Positions 1 to 5,558 of a stretch of 7,777 nt of DNA are shown here, in pieces. The notes under the pieces are model-generated. The model was not told the origin of the DNA. It did not search any database and worked only from the letters and a program-made list of their open reading frames with translations. The stretch's first letter is position 1. The number at the start of each line of letters is the position of its first letter. The translations under genes were made by a program, and so were the position numbers. Source of the DNA: Candidatus Heimdallarchaeota archaeon (GTDB lineage: Archaea; Asgardarchaeota; Heimdallarchaeia; JABLTI01); the NCBI GenBank assembly GCA_030671945.1, contig DAOVHJ010000113.1, forward strand, positions 1 to 7,777. The letters are read 5' to 3'.

Positions 1-37
1 AATGAGCAAAGATTAGAATTATATAATCAATCTTCCC

Positions 38-53
38 ATGTAATTACCTACAT
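38..53. repeat. Short inverted repeat, possible operator
   Basis: ATGTA and TACAT are separated by six bases, giving a perfect 5-bp dyad about 70 bp upstream of the TATA box of the GTPase gene. It could be a regulator site or part of the 3' untranslated region of a gene to the left of the window. Such short dyads occur by chance in AT-rich DNA, so this is only a candidate. I see nothing else in the first 120 bases. Confidence 0.15.
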
Positions 54-117
54 AGTAAGTGTTTTTAGTCGAAAGAAATAAAAATGAACACTGAAAGACA
101 AAAACCACTCAAAAAAA

Positions 118-155
118 CTAAGGTTTAAATAGCTTTTTAAGAAGACACAACAGAA
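118..155 (+). promoter_or_regulatory. Archaeal-type promoter of the Rag-like GTPase gene
   Basis: TTTAAATA at 124-131 matches the archaeal TATA-box consensus TTTAWATA, and the purine-rich bases just before it (ACTAAGG) are in the position of a BRE. The expected transcription start, about 25 bases downstream, falls near 151-156, leaving a leader of roughly 25 nt before the ATG at 178. No -35/-10 type promoter is seen. Confidence 0.55.
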
Positions 156-170
156 CAAAAACCTCATCAA

Positions 171-176
171 GTGATC
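171..176 (+). promoter_or_regulatory. Shine-Dalgarno-like GTGATC deciding the GTPase start
   Basis: GTGATC is the 3' part of the full archaeal SD sequence (AGGAGGTGATCC). It lies one base before ATG 178 and four before the adjacent ATG 181, the register expected when pairing uses the distal part of the anti-SD. Two consecutive ATG codons follow, so the protein may start at Met1 or Met2; this does not affect the G domain. Confidence 0.4.
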
Positions 177-177
177 A

Positions 178-1461
178 ATGATGCAAAAAATATTACTAAT
201 CGGTTTGGATGGAGTCGGGAAAACCGCTCTATATCAAAAATTCTTCTTGAAAAAGGATCCTGTACAACTGCAAAAAATACAACCAACAAGAGGGATTGCC
301 AAATATGAACATGATTTTCTTAGAACCGATTATACAATCATTGACGCCGGAGGCGGAAAAGAATTCCGACAAGGATATATTGGTAATACTGAATTAATTA
401 AAGATTTAAGTGCCATAGTTTTTGTGGTGGATGTTCAAAACACACCGAAATATCAAGAAACTGTAAATTTCTTCAACGTTTGGCTGAAAAGCATTGCAAA
501 TTCTATCAAGGGAGTTAAAGGATATTTACTGTATAATAAAGTAGATCCTGGAAAAGAAGGACAAGTGAAGCAAGGATTAGCGCATATTGCACAATTACTC
601 GGACCAATAGAGAGCATGTTCCCAGGGGAGATGGTTAAAACACTAACAAGTATTTATTCTGATTCAACAAATCAAATCTTCCAAAGAATGCTCCTAGATT
701 TGATGCCAAAAAGAATGTCAGTACCAGTCGAACCAAGAAGAATAGAATCCACACCAGCAACACCTACAACTCCAGCAGTTACACCACCCGTTGTTAAAGA
801 ATCACCTATGACACAACCAATAAGAATTGAAAAAAATACCACTAAAGTTTCACCACCAATAACTACCCAACCATCAGTAGCCCCTCCAAAATTAACTGAC
901 CCAACAAAAACAAGTGAAACCACAATAACTCCACCAGCGATAGACATATCAACAACAATGGAGAAGGCAGAAGCAGATAGAATAAGAGAAAAAACGGCAG
1001 AAAGGTTAACAGATATAATAGAAGCAACACTAAACAATAATCCTGGATTTGAAGCAATAGCAGTGTATTCAGAAAATGTTGAACTATTAGTGGGTGCAAT
1101 ACAACAAGGTGGGAACCCTCAAATATTAAATTCAATTGAATTAACTTTGAGGAAAATAAATCTAGATGAATATATGAGTCGCTTAGGAAAAGTAAGAGTG
1201 GGCGGGGAAGGCCACATAAAAATTGATACCTTCGATATTTTCTTCGAAAAAGTGTCGCCAGAACACCTAAGCACGGTAATTTGTTCAGCATTAGAAGAGG
1301 ACACAATAAAGAATATCCAACAACTCAATCGATACCTAAATCAAGCGTTAAGCATCACCCCCGCAGATGGGGACGAAGATACATTCAAAAGATCAGATTT
1401 AATGGCAGAATTAAAGCTGAGATTGCAAAACAGAGGAAAAAGTGTCGATCACGTAGGATAG
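178..1461 (+). CDS. Gtr1/Rag-like small GTPase with C-terminal roadblock-like domain
   Basis: A 427-residue Ras-superfamily GTPase. Residues 1-178 are the G domain: P-loop GLDGVGKT (9-16), switch I Thr37 in QPTRG, G3 DAGGG (56-60), G4 NKVD (120-123) and G5 TSIYSDS (157-163). The G5 segment and the following helix ending LMPKR closely resemble the Rag signature TSIWDE...LIPN, which favours Gtr1/Rag over Arf or Rab. Residues 179-262 are a Pro/Thr-rich, probably disordered linker. Residues 263-392 show helix-strand-strand-helix-three strands-helix order, as in roadblock/LC7 domains; eukaryotic Rag GTPases also have a C-terminal roadblock domain, used for dimerisation. Oddity: the catalytic Gln after DxxG is Gly60, suggesting slow intrinsic hydrolysis. 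No CaaX box, signal peptide or membrane segment is present, so it is likely cytosolic or recruited by partners. The gene is monocistronic, convergent with tRNA-Ala. G domain certain; Rag assignment likely; roadblock call rests on predicted topology. Confidence 0.85.
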   Translation: MMQKILLIGLDGVGKTALYQKFFLKKDPVQLQKIQPTRGIAKYEHDFLRTDYTIIDAGGGKEFRQGYIGNTELIKDLSAIVFVVDVQNTPKYQETVNFFNVWLKSIANSIKGVKGYLLYNKVDPGKEGQVKQGLAHIAQLLGPIESMFPGEMVKTLTSIYSDSTNQIFQRMLLDLMPKRMSVPVEPRRIESTPATPTTPAVTPPVVKESPMTQPIRIEKNTTKVSPPITTQPSVAPPKLTDPTKTSETTITPPAIDISTTMEKAEADRIREKTAERLTDIIEATLNNNPGFEAIAVYSENVELLVGAIQQGGNPQILNSIELTLRKINLDEYMSRLGKVRVGGEGHIKIDTFDIFFEKVSPEHLSTVICSALEEDTIKNIQQLNRYLNQALSITPADGDEDTFKRSDLMAELKLRLQNRGKSVDHVG

Positions 1462-1484
1462 TAAATTTTTGAAAAGAGAAGAAT
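1462..1484. terminator. Possible T-tract termination between convergent GTPase gene and tRNA
   Basis: Only 23 bp separate the GTPase stop codon from the tRNA 3' end. On the + strand a T5 run (1466-1470) follows the stop codon; on the minus strand a pyrimidine stretch (TTCTTCTCTTTTC) follows the tRNA CCA. Archaeal RNA polymerase can terminate on such T-rich tracts without a hairpin, but both tracts are short. Confidence 0.25.
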
Positions 1485-1561
1485 TGGTGGACCGAGCGGA
1501 ATTTGAATCCGCGGCCTTCTGAATGCAAATCAGACGATCTTCCAAGCTGATCTATCGGCCC
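1485..1561 (-). tRNA. tRNA-Ala (anticodon UGC), CCA encoded
   Basis: On the minus strand the sequence folds as a complete cloverleaf. The acceptor is GGGCCGA paired with TCGGTCC (7 bp, one G-T), with U8 and A9. The D arm is GATC/GATC with a 9-base loop containing GG. The anticodon arm is TCTGA/TCAGA with loop TTTGCAT, giving anticodon TGC. A 5-base variable region follows, then a T arm GCGGA/TCCGC with loop TTCAAAT. Discriminator A73 is followed by an encoded CCA at 1485-1487, so the mature body is 1488-1561. There is no intron. The GGGCC-type acceptor is typical of archaeal tRNA-Ala. It lies downstream of the membrane-protein gene on the same strand with a 64-bp gap and may use its own promoter. 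Confidence 0.96.
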
Positions 1562-1587
1562 TTTGCTTGTTATTTTTCCTTGTGGTT

Positions 1588-1597
1588 CCTATTTTTG
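1588..1597 (-). promoter_or_regulatory. Candidate TATA box for tRNA-Ala
   Basis: On the minus strand CAAAAATAGG lies 27-36 bases before the first tRNA base, the right distance for an archaeal TATA box giving a start a few bases upstream of the mature 5' end. The match to consensus is only fair and the region is AT-rich. Confidence 0.3.
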
Positions 1598-1610
1598 AAT
1601 CTTGTTATTA

Positions 1611-1624
1611 GGAAAAATTTTCTC
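1611..1624 (-). terminator. Possible T-run terminator after the CPBP-like gene
   Basis: Immediately after the TGA stop codon the minus strand reads AAAATTTTTCC, a T5 run preceded by A4. This could end the upstream transcript before the tRNA promoter. It is weak evidence because a read-through transcript including the tRNA is equally possible. Confidence 0.2.
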
Positions 1625-1625
1625 T

Positions 1626-2471
1626 TCATAAATTAAAAGTTATCGCTATAAAGACGTTTAGCATGATATGTCCTAACGTTACTCCGAAGATGTTTTCTGT
1701 TTTATAGACTGTCCATCCTGTTAATACTCCTGAGACTATTATGAAAAACACTGCATTTATCGGCCCAATGTAAGTTGGTAACCATCTTAGTTCTTGGATA
1801 TGCCCAAACATCCATACAACGAATTGTAATATGAATCCTAAGAACCTCCCATCTTTTAATGTGATTTTTCGACCTAGGATAGTGAATTCGTTTTGTATTT
1901 CTGAGAATTGTATCTGAATAAATGCTTTAGAGTAAAATTCGAACATAATGACATTTAGCGAAACAAAAAATATCCACCAAAACCATTCTTGCGAATTGCC
2001 TAGTAAATAATAGAGTGGAGAGACATTATCCTTGTATTTTTGTGAGAGAACGACCCACGGAAAGAATATTCCCGCATGCATTGCTAAACCTTGAAGTAAA
2101 CTACTAATAATATTCTTGGGACGTAGGCCATTCTTAGTGGACATAAAAAAGAGAAAACCTTTCCCTGTTTTTAAACGGAAAAATACTAGGTAAATACAAG
2201 GGATGATTGCAAAACAAATAATCGAGAGAAGCGCATGGAAATAATATTCTTCTCCTAATATTCGAAATCCACCATATTCTAAAGGAAAATACACTGCTAA
2301 AGCTATTGGTCCTACAATTAGATTCGCTAAAATAGCTTGTTTTATTGTAATCCTTGGATCTCTTTCAGCAATTTTCGGAGTTAAAATATTCACTGAATCA
2401 AGTTCTTTAGTAGAGAATTTTTCACCTGCAGAATTAGCAACCACTATTTTGGATGTTTCTTCTTGATTCAT
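1626..2471 (-). CDS. CPBP-family (CAAX protease-like) integral membrane protein, active site degenerate
   Basis: A membrane protein of 281 residues from the ATG at 2471, or 290 from a GTG at 2498. I prefer the ATG: AGGA lies 9 bases upstream and the GTG has no clear ribosome site. After a hydrophilic N-terminal tail of about 45 residues there are seven or so hydrophobic segments. Using the 290-residue numbering, CPBP/Rce1 motifs are visible: FEFYSKAF (186-193) in the place of the EExxxR motif, WMFGH with His233 (FxxxH), and HIMLN (His277, Asn281; HxxxN). These proteins are glutamate-type intramembrane proteases that process prenylated CaaX proteins or bacteriocins, or act in self-immunity. 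Here the first Glu of motif 1 is Phe186 and the Arg is Lys191. By comparison with archaeal Rce1, that first Glu is the catalytic one, so the protein may be non-proteolytic. No CaaX-ending substrate is encoded nearby. Family membership is fairly sure; activity and substrate are unknown. Confidence 0.72.
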   Translation of the reverse strand: MNQEETSKIVVANSAGEKFSTKELDSVNILTPKIAERDPRITIKQAILANLIVGPIALAVYFPLEYGGFRILGEEYYFHALLSIICFAIIPCIYLVFFRLKTGKGFLFFMSTKNGLRPKNIISSLLQGLAMHAGIFFPWVVLSQKYKDNVSPLYYLLGNSQEWFWWIFFVSLNVIMFEFYSKAFIQIQFSEIQNEFTILGRKITLKDGRFLGFILQFVVWMFGHIQELRWLPTYIGPINAVFFIIVSGVLTGWTVYKTENIFGVTLGHIMLNVFIAITFNL

Positions 2472-2525
2472 GATATCTTGTCCTATAGCTAAACACACTC
2501 TCGACTTTTACAAATATCCATCATA

Positions 2526-2538
2526 CCTTTTTAATGAT
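2526..2538. promoter_or_regulatory. AT-rich core of the divergent promoter region
   Basis: Only 89-116 bp separate the starts of the membrane-protein gene (-) and the EndoQ gene (+). The sequence CCTTTTTAATGAT reads as a TATA-like element in both directions (TTTTTAAT on +, ATTAAAAAGG on -). On the minus strand it would start transcripts near 2505; on the + strand near 2556, leaving a leader of about 30 nt. Neither match is strong. Confidence 0.25.
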
Positions 2539-2587
2539 TTTCAAGAAGAATTATTAAACTACAGTGACAATTGATTTTTGACTGGAA

Positions 2588-3988
2588 ATGACTTCTTTAC
2601 AAGACCAAATTGATTTGTCCGATGAATTCCAAAAAGGCATTGTGTGCGATTTGCATTCCCATTCCTCCTATGCTGGGGGTACAGGGAGTCTCGATCTAAG
2701 AACTGCTGTTGATAACATGCCAAAAAAAGGCGTTCGAGTCGTTGGAACTGGGGATTGCCTTTATCCGCCTTGGTTAACAATCTTGAAAGACCAATTAGTT
2801 GATGAGGATGAAGATGGAGTTTTCGAGTTAAAAAACGCTACTGAGAAGGAAGCGCAAACAAAATTTGTCTTGCAGACCGAAATTGCTGTAACAGCTCCAA
2901 TAGGAGTTAATCGAAAAATTGTTCACTGCATTTTTCTGTGGCCTGATTATCAATCAATAGAAACAGCTATAACTCTCATTGAGAAATTCGGGGTAAAGAA
3001 TTCAATGGGAAGGCCATTCTTAACCAACAATAGTATAGAAGAAGTTGGTGAACGAATTAACAAAATATTGGACATCGATCCACTTATAGAATTCATTCCA
3101 GCTCATATTTTGGTTCCTTTGGGAATTTATGGTCCAAAACCATCTATTGTTTATATGTCAGATTTCTTCGGAGAAGCAGCAGAAAGAATTCATGCCTTTG
3201 AGACCGGCTTAAGTGCTGACCCAACAGTTACCACATTAATACCGGAGTTAGATGATTTAACATTAATATCGAATAGTGATGCTCATTCTGCAGCATTAAA
3301 TAGACTGGGAAGGGAATTAACAAGTCTCGATTTAAACAAAATTACTTACAAAGAAATCATTGATGCGCTAAGAAACAACCGCGTATGTTATACTGCAGAG
3401 TTTCACCCTTCGGAAGGACGGTACTTCCTAACAGGCCATAGGGGAGGAATAAGAAATCACAAACAAGATGAATTCTGTGTGTATTCCCCAGACATGGTTC
3501 CAAAGAATAAAATATGTCCAATTTGCGATTTAACCCTAGAACCAGGGGTATTACAAAGAGCAATTGAATTATCACATGCACAAGAAAGTGATAGAGAATA
3601 CGGAAAATTGTATGGGAAGAAAAGAAATTTCTACCGAATGGTTCCTCTTGTAGAAATCATTGCAAATGGGATTGGTATAAAAAATCCTAACGCTAAAAGT
3701 GTTCGACTGTTGTACGATGTTATTATCTCTGCGATAGGAAATGAATGCAAATTATGGACAACAAAACTATCAGCATTAGAACAAATCTTGACCGGTTTAG
3801 TCGATGAGAAAATAGCAGAAGCAATAATTGAGGTTAGAAAGGGTAATTTCTGCTTTTCACCCCCCGGATTTGATGGTAGCTATGGAGCTTTAACAATAGG
3901 TCAAACTTCAGCATATCACGGAATTAAAATTGAAAAAGGAAATCAAAAACAAAGTCAACAATTTACATTAGATGATTTCACTAAGTGA
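2588..3988 (+). CDS. Endonuclease Q-like PHP-domain DNA repair nuclease with C-terminal PIP box
   Basis: A 466-residue member of the EndoQ family, which in Thermococcales nicks DNA 5' of deaminated bases (uracil, hypoxanthine) and abasic sites. Residues 18-270 form the PHP metal-binding domain: DLHSHS (His23, His25), VGTGD (52-56), Glu98, His113, PAH (171-173), AFETGLSADP (203-212) and SNSDAH (228-233). Family motifs GRPFL and RLGRE (239-243) are also present. A zinc-finger-like segment follows (Cys297, Cys310, Cys313, perhaps with His284 or His291), then a C-terminal region with PPGFDGSYG (425-433). The last residues read QFTLDDFT (458-465), a PCNA-interacting (PIP) box pattern QxxLxxF. The length is slightly above the family's usual length of somewhat over 400 residues, with 17 extra residues before the PHP domain. 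The start is fixed by an upstream in-frame stop at 2579. The gene stands alone; its 3' end overlaps the convergent roadblock-like gene by 8 bp. Family assignment is strong; substrate is inferred from homologues. Confidence 0.87.
   Translation: MTSLQDQIDLSDEFQKGIVCDLHSHSSYAGGTGSLDLRTAVDNMPKKGVRVVGTGDCLYPPWLTILKDQLVDEDEDGVFELKNATEKEAQTKFVLQTEIAVTAPIGVNRKIVHCIFLWPDYQSIETAITLIEKFGVKNSMGRPFLTNNSIEEVGERINKILDIDPLIEFIPAHILVPLGIYGPKPSIVYMSDFFGEAAERIHAFETGLSADPTVTTLIPELDDLTLISNSDAHSAALNRLGRELTSLDLNKITYKEIIDALRNNRVCYTAEFHPSEGRYFLTGHRGGIRNHKQDEFCVYSPDMVPKNKICPICDLTLEPGVLQRAIELSHAQESDREYGKLYGKKRNFYRMVPLVEIIANGIGIKNPNAKSVRLLYDVIISAIGNECKLWTTKLSALEQILTGLVDEKIAEAIIEVRKGNFCFSPPGFDGSYGALTIGQTSAYHGIKIEKGNQKQSQQFTLDDFTK
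3959..3982 (+). other. PIP-box coding segment of EndoQ
   Basis: This encodes QFTLDDFT (residues 458-465), two residues from the C-terminus. It fits QxxhxxF of archaeal PCNA-binding peptides, with Thr where a second aromatic residue is often found. A mobile Gln/Lys-rich stretch (KGNQKQSQQ) precedes it, as expected for an exposed tail. Confidence 0.6.
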
Positions 3989-5348
3989 TATTCTTACTGA
4001 TTTTCTTAATAATCTTTGACAAACGAATTAAATACCTTTCAACAGCTGAATTCGATTTGTCTAAACCTGAAAATATAATAGTATTTTCTGTTATTCGAAG
4101 CACAAGAATAACCTTGTCTTTCTGCGATAATTGGACAACTTGATTTGATTCTTTATGTTCTGTCAGTTCTAATAATTTATTTAATTCTAAATCGTTCACT
4201 GACTTAATCCAATCATTAATATCAGGAGTTTTCTCAATCACAAAAAATCTGTTATCAGGACAAATAATTCCTGCCATGAATACTTCATTATAAACATCTA
4301 TGAAGGAACACAATTGGTCTTCTTCTTTAAGCCACTTACGATCATCATCCCCAAAAGAAACTTTACTAGTTTGTCTACCCAAAGAAGCAGTTGTAGTTCC
4401 ATTATTGCCTTGTAGTTCTCTCATTTCAAGCGAGAGTTGCCCTAATAATTCGTACTCGGGAACAGACTCGAAATCATTCAGAAGCTCAATATGTATGCCT
4501 GATTTTCTTCGGAGCCCTTCGTATCTGCTAACGATTCTTTGCATAATGGTCTCAAGGCGCTTTTCATTTGATAATCCCTTAGTAACCTCAAACACATAGA
4601 AGTAATCGCCACTATCATGAATAATAAATCGATAATTTTGTGTAGTAACTTCAACTAATCTGCCTGGATCAAGGTTTCTTATCGATTTTCGCAAACCCGT
4701 CAAGAAATTAGTTAAAATATTAATATCAAATATTGGATCTCCTTTGGAGAACTCGAAATGTTCTATCTTCCCATCTTCAGTTATAATTAGAACACCATCA
4801 ATACCCGCAAGCTCATCTGCGATTTTTTTAGCATCATCAGTGCTTAGACTTTCAGAATCAAGTTTTTTATAGGCCTCAGTATAACTAGCATCCATGGATC
4901 TAAATTTGGCAATTCTTTGACCAATCTTTTCATAATCAGGGGTTTCAGTGAGGTTGGAAATTAAGAGTGTATTTTCAATATCTGAGCTGGTTGCTCCCTC
5001 AAACCGAGAAATTAACTTCATAATGATTGGATCATACAATTCTAAATCGGAGATTCGTTTTTCAATCCAAAGAACATAGAAATATTCTGCCCGGGAAACA
5101 AAAATAAATTTAGAATTACTAGTTTCAATAGATTTAATTCTTTCTTCACTGATAACTTCAGCAAGCGATTGCAAACCGGAAAGTAAACCAGCCAATAAAA
5201 CAACATCAATTTTTTCCTCGGTTAGAAACTCAATATATTTTGGTAATCCAGATTCCTCTATTACAATAAATCCGCGCATAGCATTATGGAATTGTTCTGC
5301 AAGCATAGTTTCTTCAATTTCTTTAGAAGTCAAATTCTGGCTGACCAT
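3981..5348 (-). CDS. Tandem roadblock/longin-like domain protein
   Basis: A 455-residue soluble protein without signal peptide or membrane segments. I recognise no named family, but it is built of repeated alpha/beta units of the profilin-like (roadblock/LC7 or longin) type. Unit 1 is about 22-118, unit 2 about 178-278, and a diverged unit 3 about 345-452. Units 1 and 2 are clearly duplicates: YFYVLWIEKRIS (89-100) matches YFYVFEVTKGLS (249-260), and IIMKLISRFEG (108-118) matches TIMQRIVSRYEG (267-278). Even the following linkers repeat (TPDYEKIGQ, 136-144, against VPEYELLGQ, 296-304). Unit 2 begins with a helix leading into DGVLIITEDG, as roadblock domains often do. Roadblock and longin proteins act as scaffolds or activators of small GTPases (MglB-MglA, Ragulator-Rag), so the Rag-like GTPase encoded nearby is a candidate partner; this is inference. 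The start is ATG at 5348. A loop of Gly/Asn/Thr residues (314-325) separates units 2 and 3. Confidence 0.8.
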   Translation of the reverse strand: MVSQNLTSKEIEETMLAEQFHNAMRGFIVIEESGLPKYIEFLTEEKIDVVLLAGLLSGLQSLAEVISEERIKSIETSNSKFIFVSRAEYFYVLWIEKRISDLELYDPIIMKLISRFEGATSSDIENTLLISNLTETPDYEKIGQRIAKFRSMDASYTEAYKKLDSESLSTDDAKKIADELAGIDGVLIITEDGKIEHFEFSKGDPIFDINILTNFLTGLRKSIRNLDPGRLVEVTTQNYRFIIHDSGDYFYVFEVTKGLSNEKRLETIMQRIVSRYEGLRRKSGIHIELLNDFESVPEYELLGQLSLEMRELQGNNGTTTASLGRQTSKVSFGDDDRKWLKEEDQLCSFIDVYNEVFMAGIICPDNRFFVIEKTPDINDWIKSVNDLELNKLLELTEHKESNQVVQLSQKDKVILVLRITENTIIFSGLDKSNSAVERYLIRLSKIIKKISKNIT

Positions 5349-5363
5349 CCTAACTTAGAATTT

Positions 5364-5375
5364 TTCTATATAGAA
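5364..5375. promoter_or_regulatory. Perfect 12-bp palindrome upstream of the roadblock-like gene
   Basis: TTCTATATAGAA is its own reverse complement and lies 16-27 bp upstream of the start codon on the minus strand. It could be a TATA element giving a nearly leaderless transcript, or an operator over the start site if the TATA box is the TTAAAAATC at 5388-5396. The two readings cannot be separated from sequence alone. Confidence 0.3.
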
Positions 5376-5387
5376 TAACTACTTTTA

Positions 5388-5396
5388 GATTTTTAA
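5388..5396 (-). promoter_or_regulatory. Candidate TATA box of the roadblock-like gene
   Basis: On the minus strand TTAAAAATC lies about 40-48 bases before the ATG at 5348, which would place the transcription start near 5366 and give a leader of about 18 nt. The match to the TTTAWATA consensus is partial. Confidence 0.25.
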
Positions 5397-5456
5397 CCAA
5401 TGTTTTAGCGGCAAAAATAAGTCAGAATGAAGGTAAACAGACCCAGTAATTGGAAT

Positions 5457-5485
5457 TTTTAATTTCTGAAGCTGAGGAATTAAAA
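5457..5485. repeat. 8-bp inverted repeat in the divergent intergenic region
   Basis: TTTTAATT (5457-5464) and AATTAAAA (5478-5485) are exact inverted copies, with centres 21 bp apart (two helical turns). The element lies just upstream of the candidate TATA box for the redox operon and about 110 bp from the roadblock-like gene. The spacing suits a dimeric regulator, but the arms are pure A/T in an AT-rich region. Confidence 0.25.
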
Positions 5486-5495
5486 CTTAGATTAA

Positions 5496-5503
5496 CTTTA
5501 TTA
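5496..5503 (+). promoter_or_regulatory. Candidate TATA box of the redox operon
   Basis: CTTTATTA is the best TATA-like element between the divergent genes for the + strand. It predicts transcription from about 5525, leaving a leader of roughly 35 nt that contains the ribosome site GGAAGGA at 5542-5548, ten bases before the ATG at 5559. Confidence 0.3.
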
Positions 5504-5558
5504 ATTGCAACACTAACTAATTAGAGCGAATAATAAAAAATGGAAGGACCTTAAAATC

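Noticed and set aside
84..128. A 14-codon frame from ATG 84 as a small leader peptide
   Set aside because: It lies upstream of the likely TATA box and its stop falls inside it, so it would not be on the GTPase transcript; no ribosome site precedes it.
672..1306. Long open frames on the minus strand inside the GTPase gene
   Set aside because: They lie opposite the Pro/Thr-rich linker and roadblock region, where repetitive codons avoid stops on the other strand. Their products are low-complexity and resemble no family.
1281..1472. A 63-codon + strand frame overlapping the GTPase 3' end
   Set aside because: Basic, low-complexity product in another frame, no ribosome site; a shadow of the GTPase gene.
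1485..1561. tRNA as integration site of a mobile element
   Set aside because: No integrase gene, no repeated copy of the tRNA 3' end in the window and no change in base composition across the tRNA.
1626..2498. The CPBP-like protein as CAAX protease acting on the nearby GTPase
   Set aside because: The GTPase ends in VDHVG with no CaaX cysteine, the CPBP motif 1 is degenerate, and no prenyltransferase gene is in the window.
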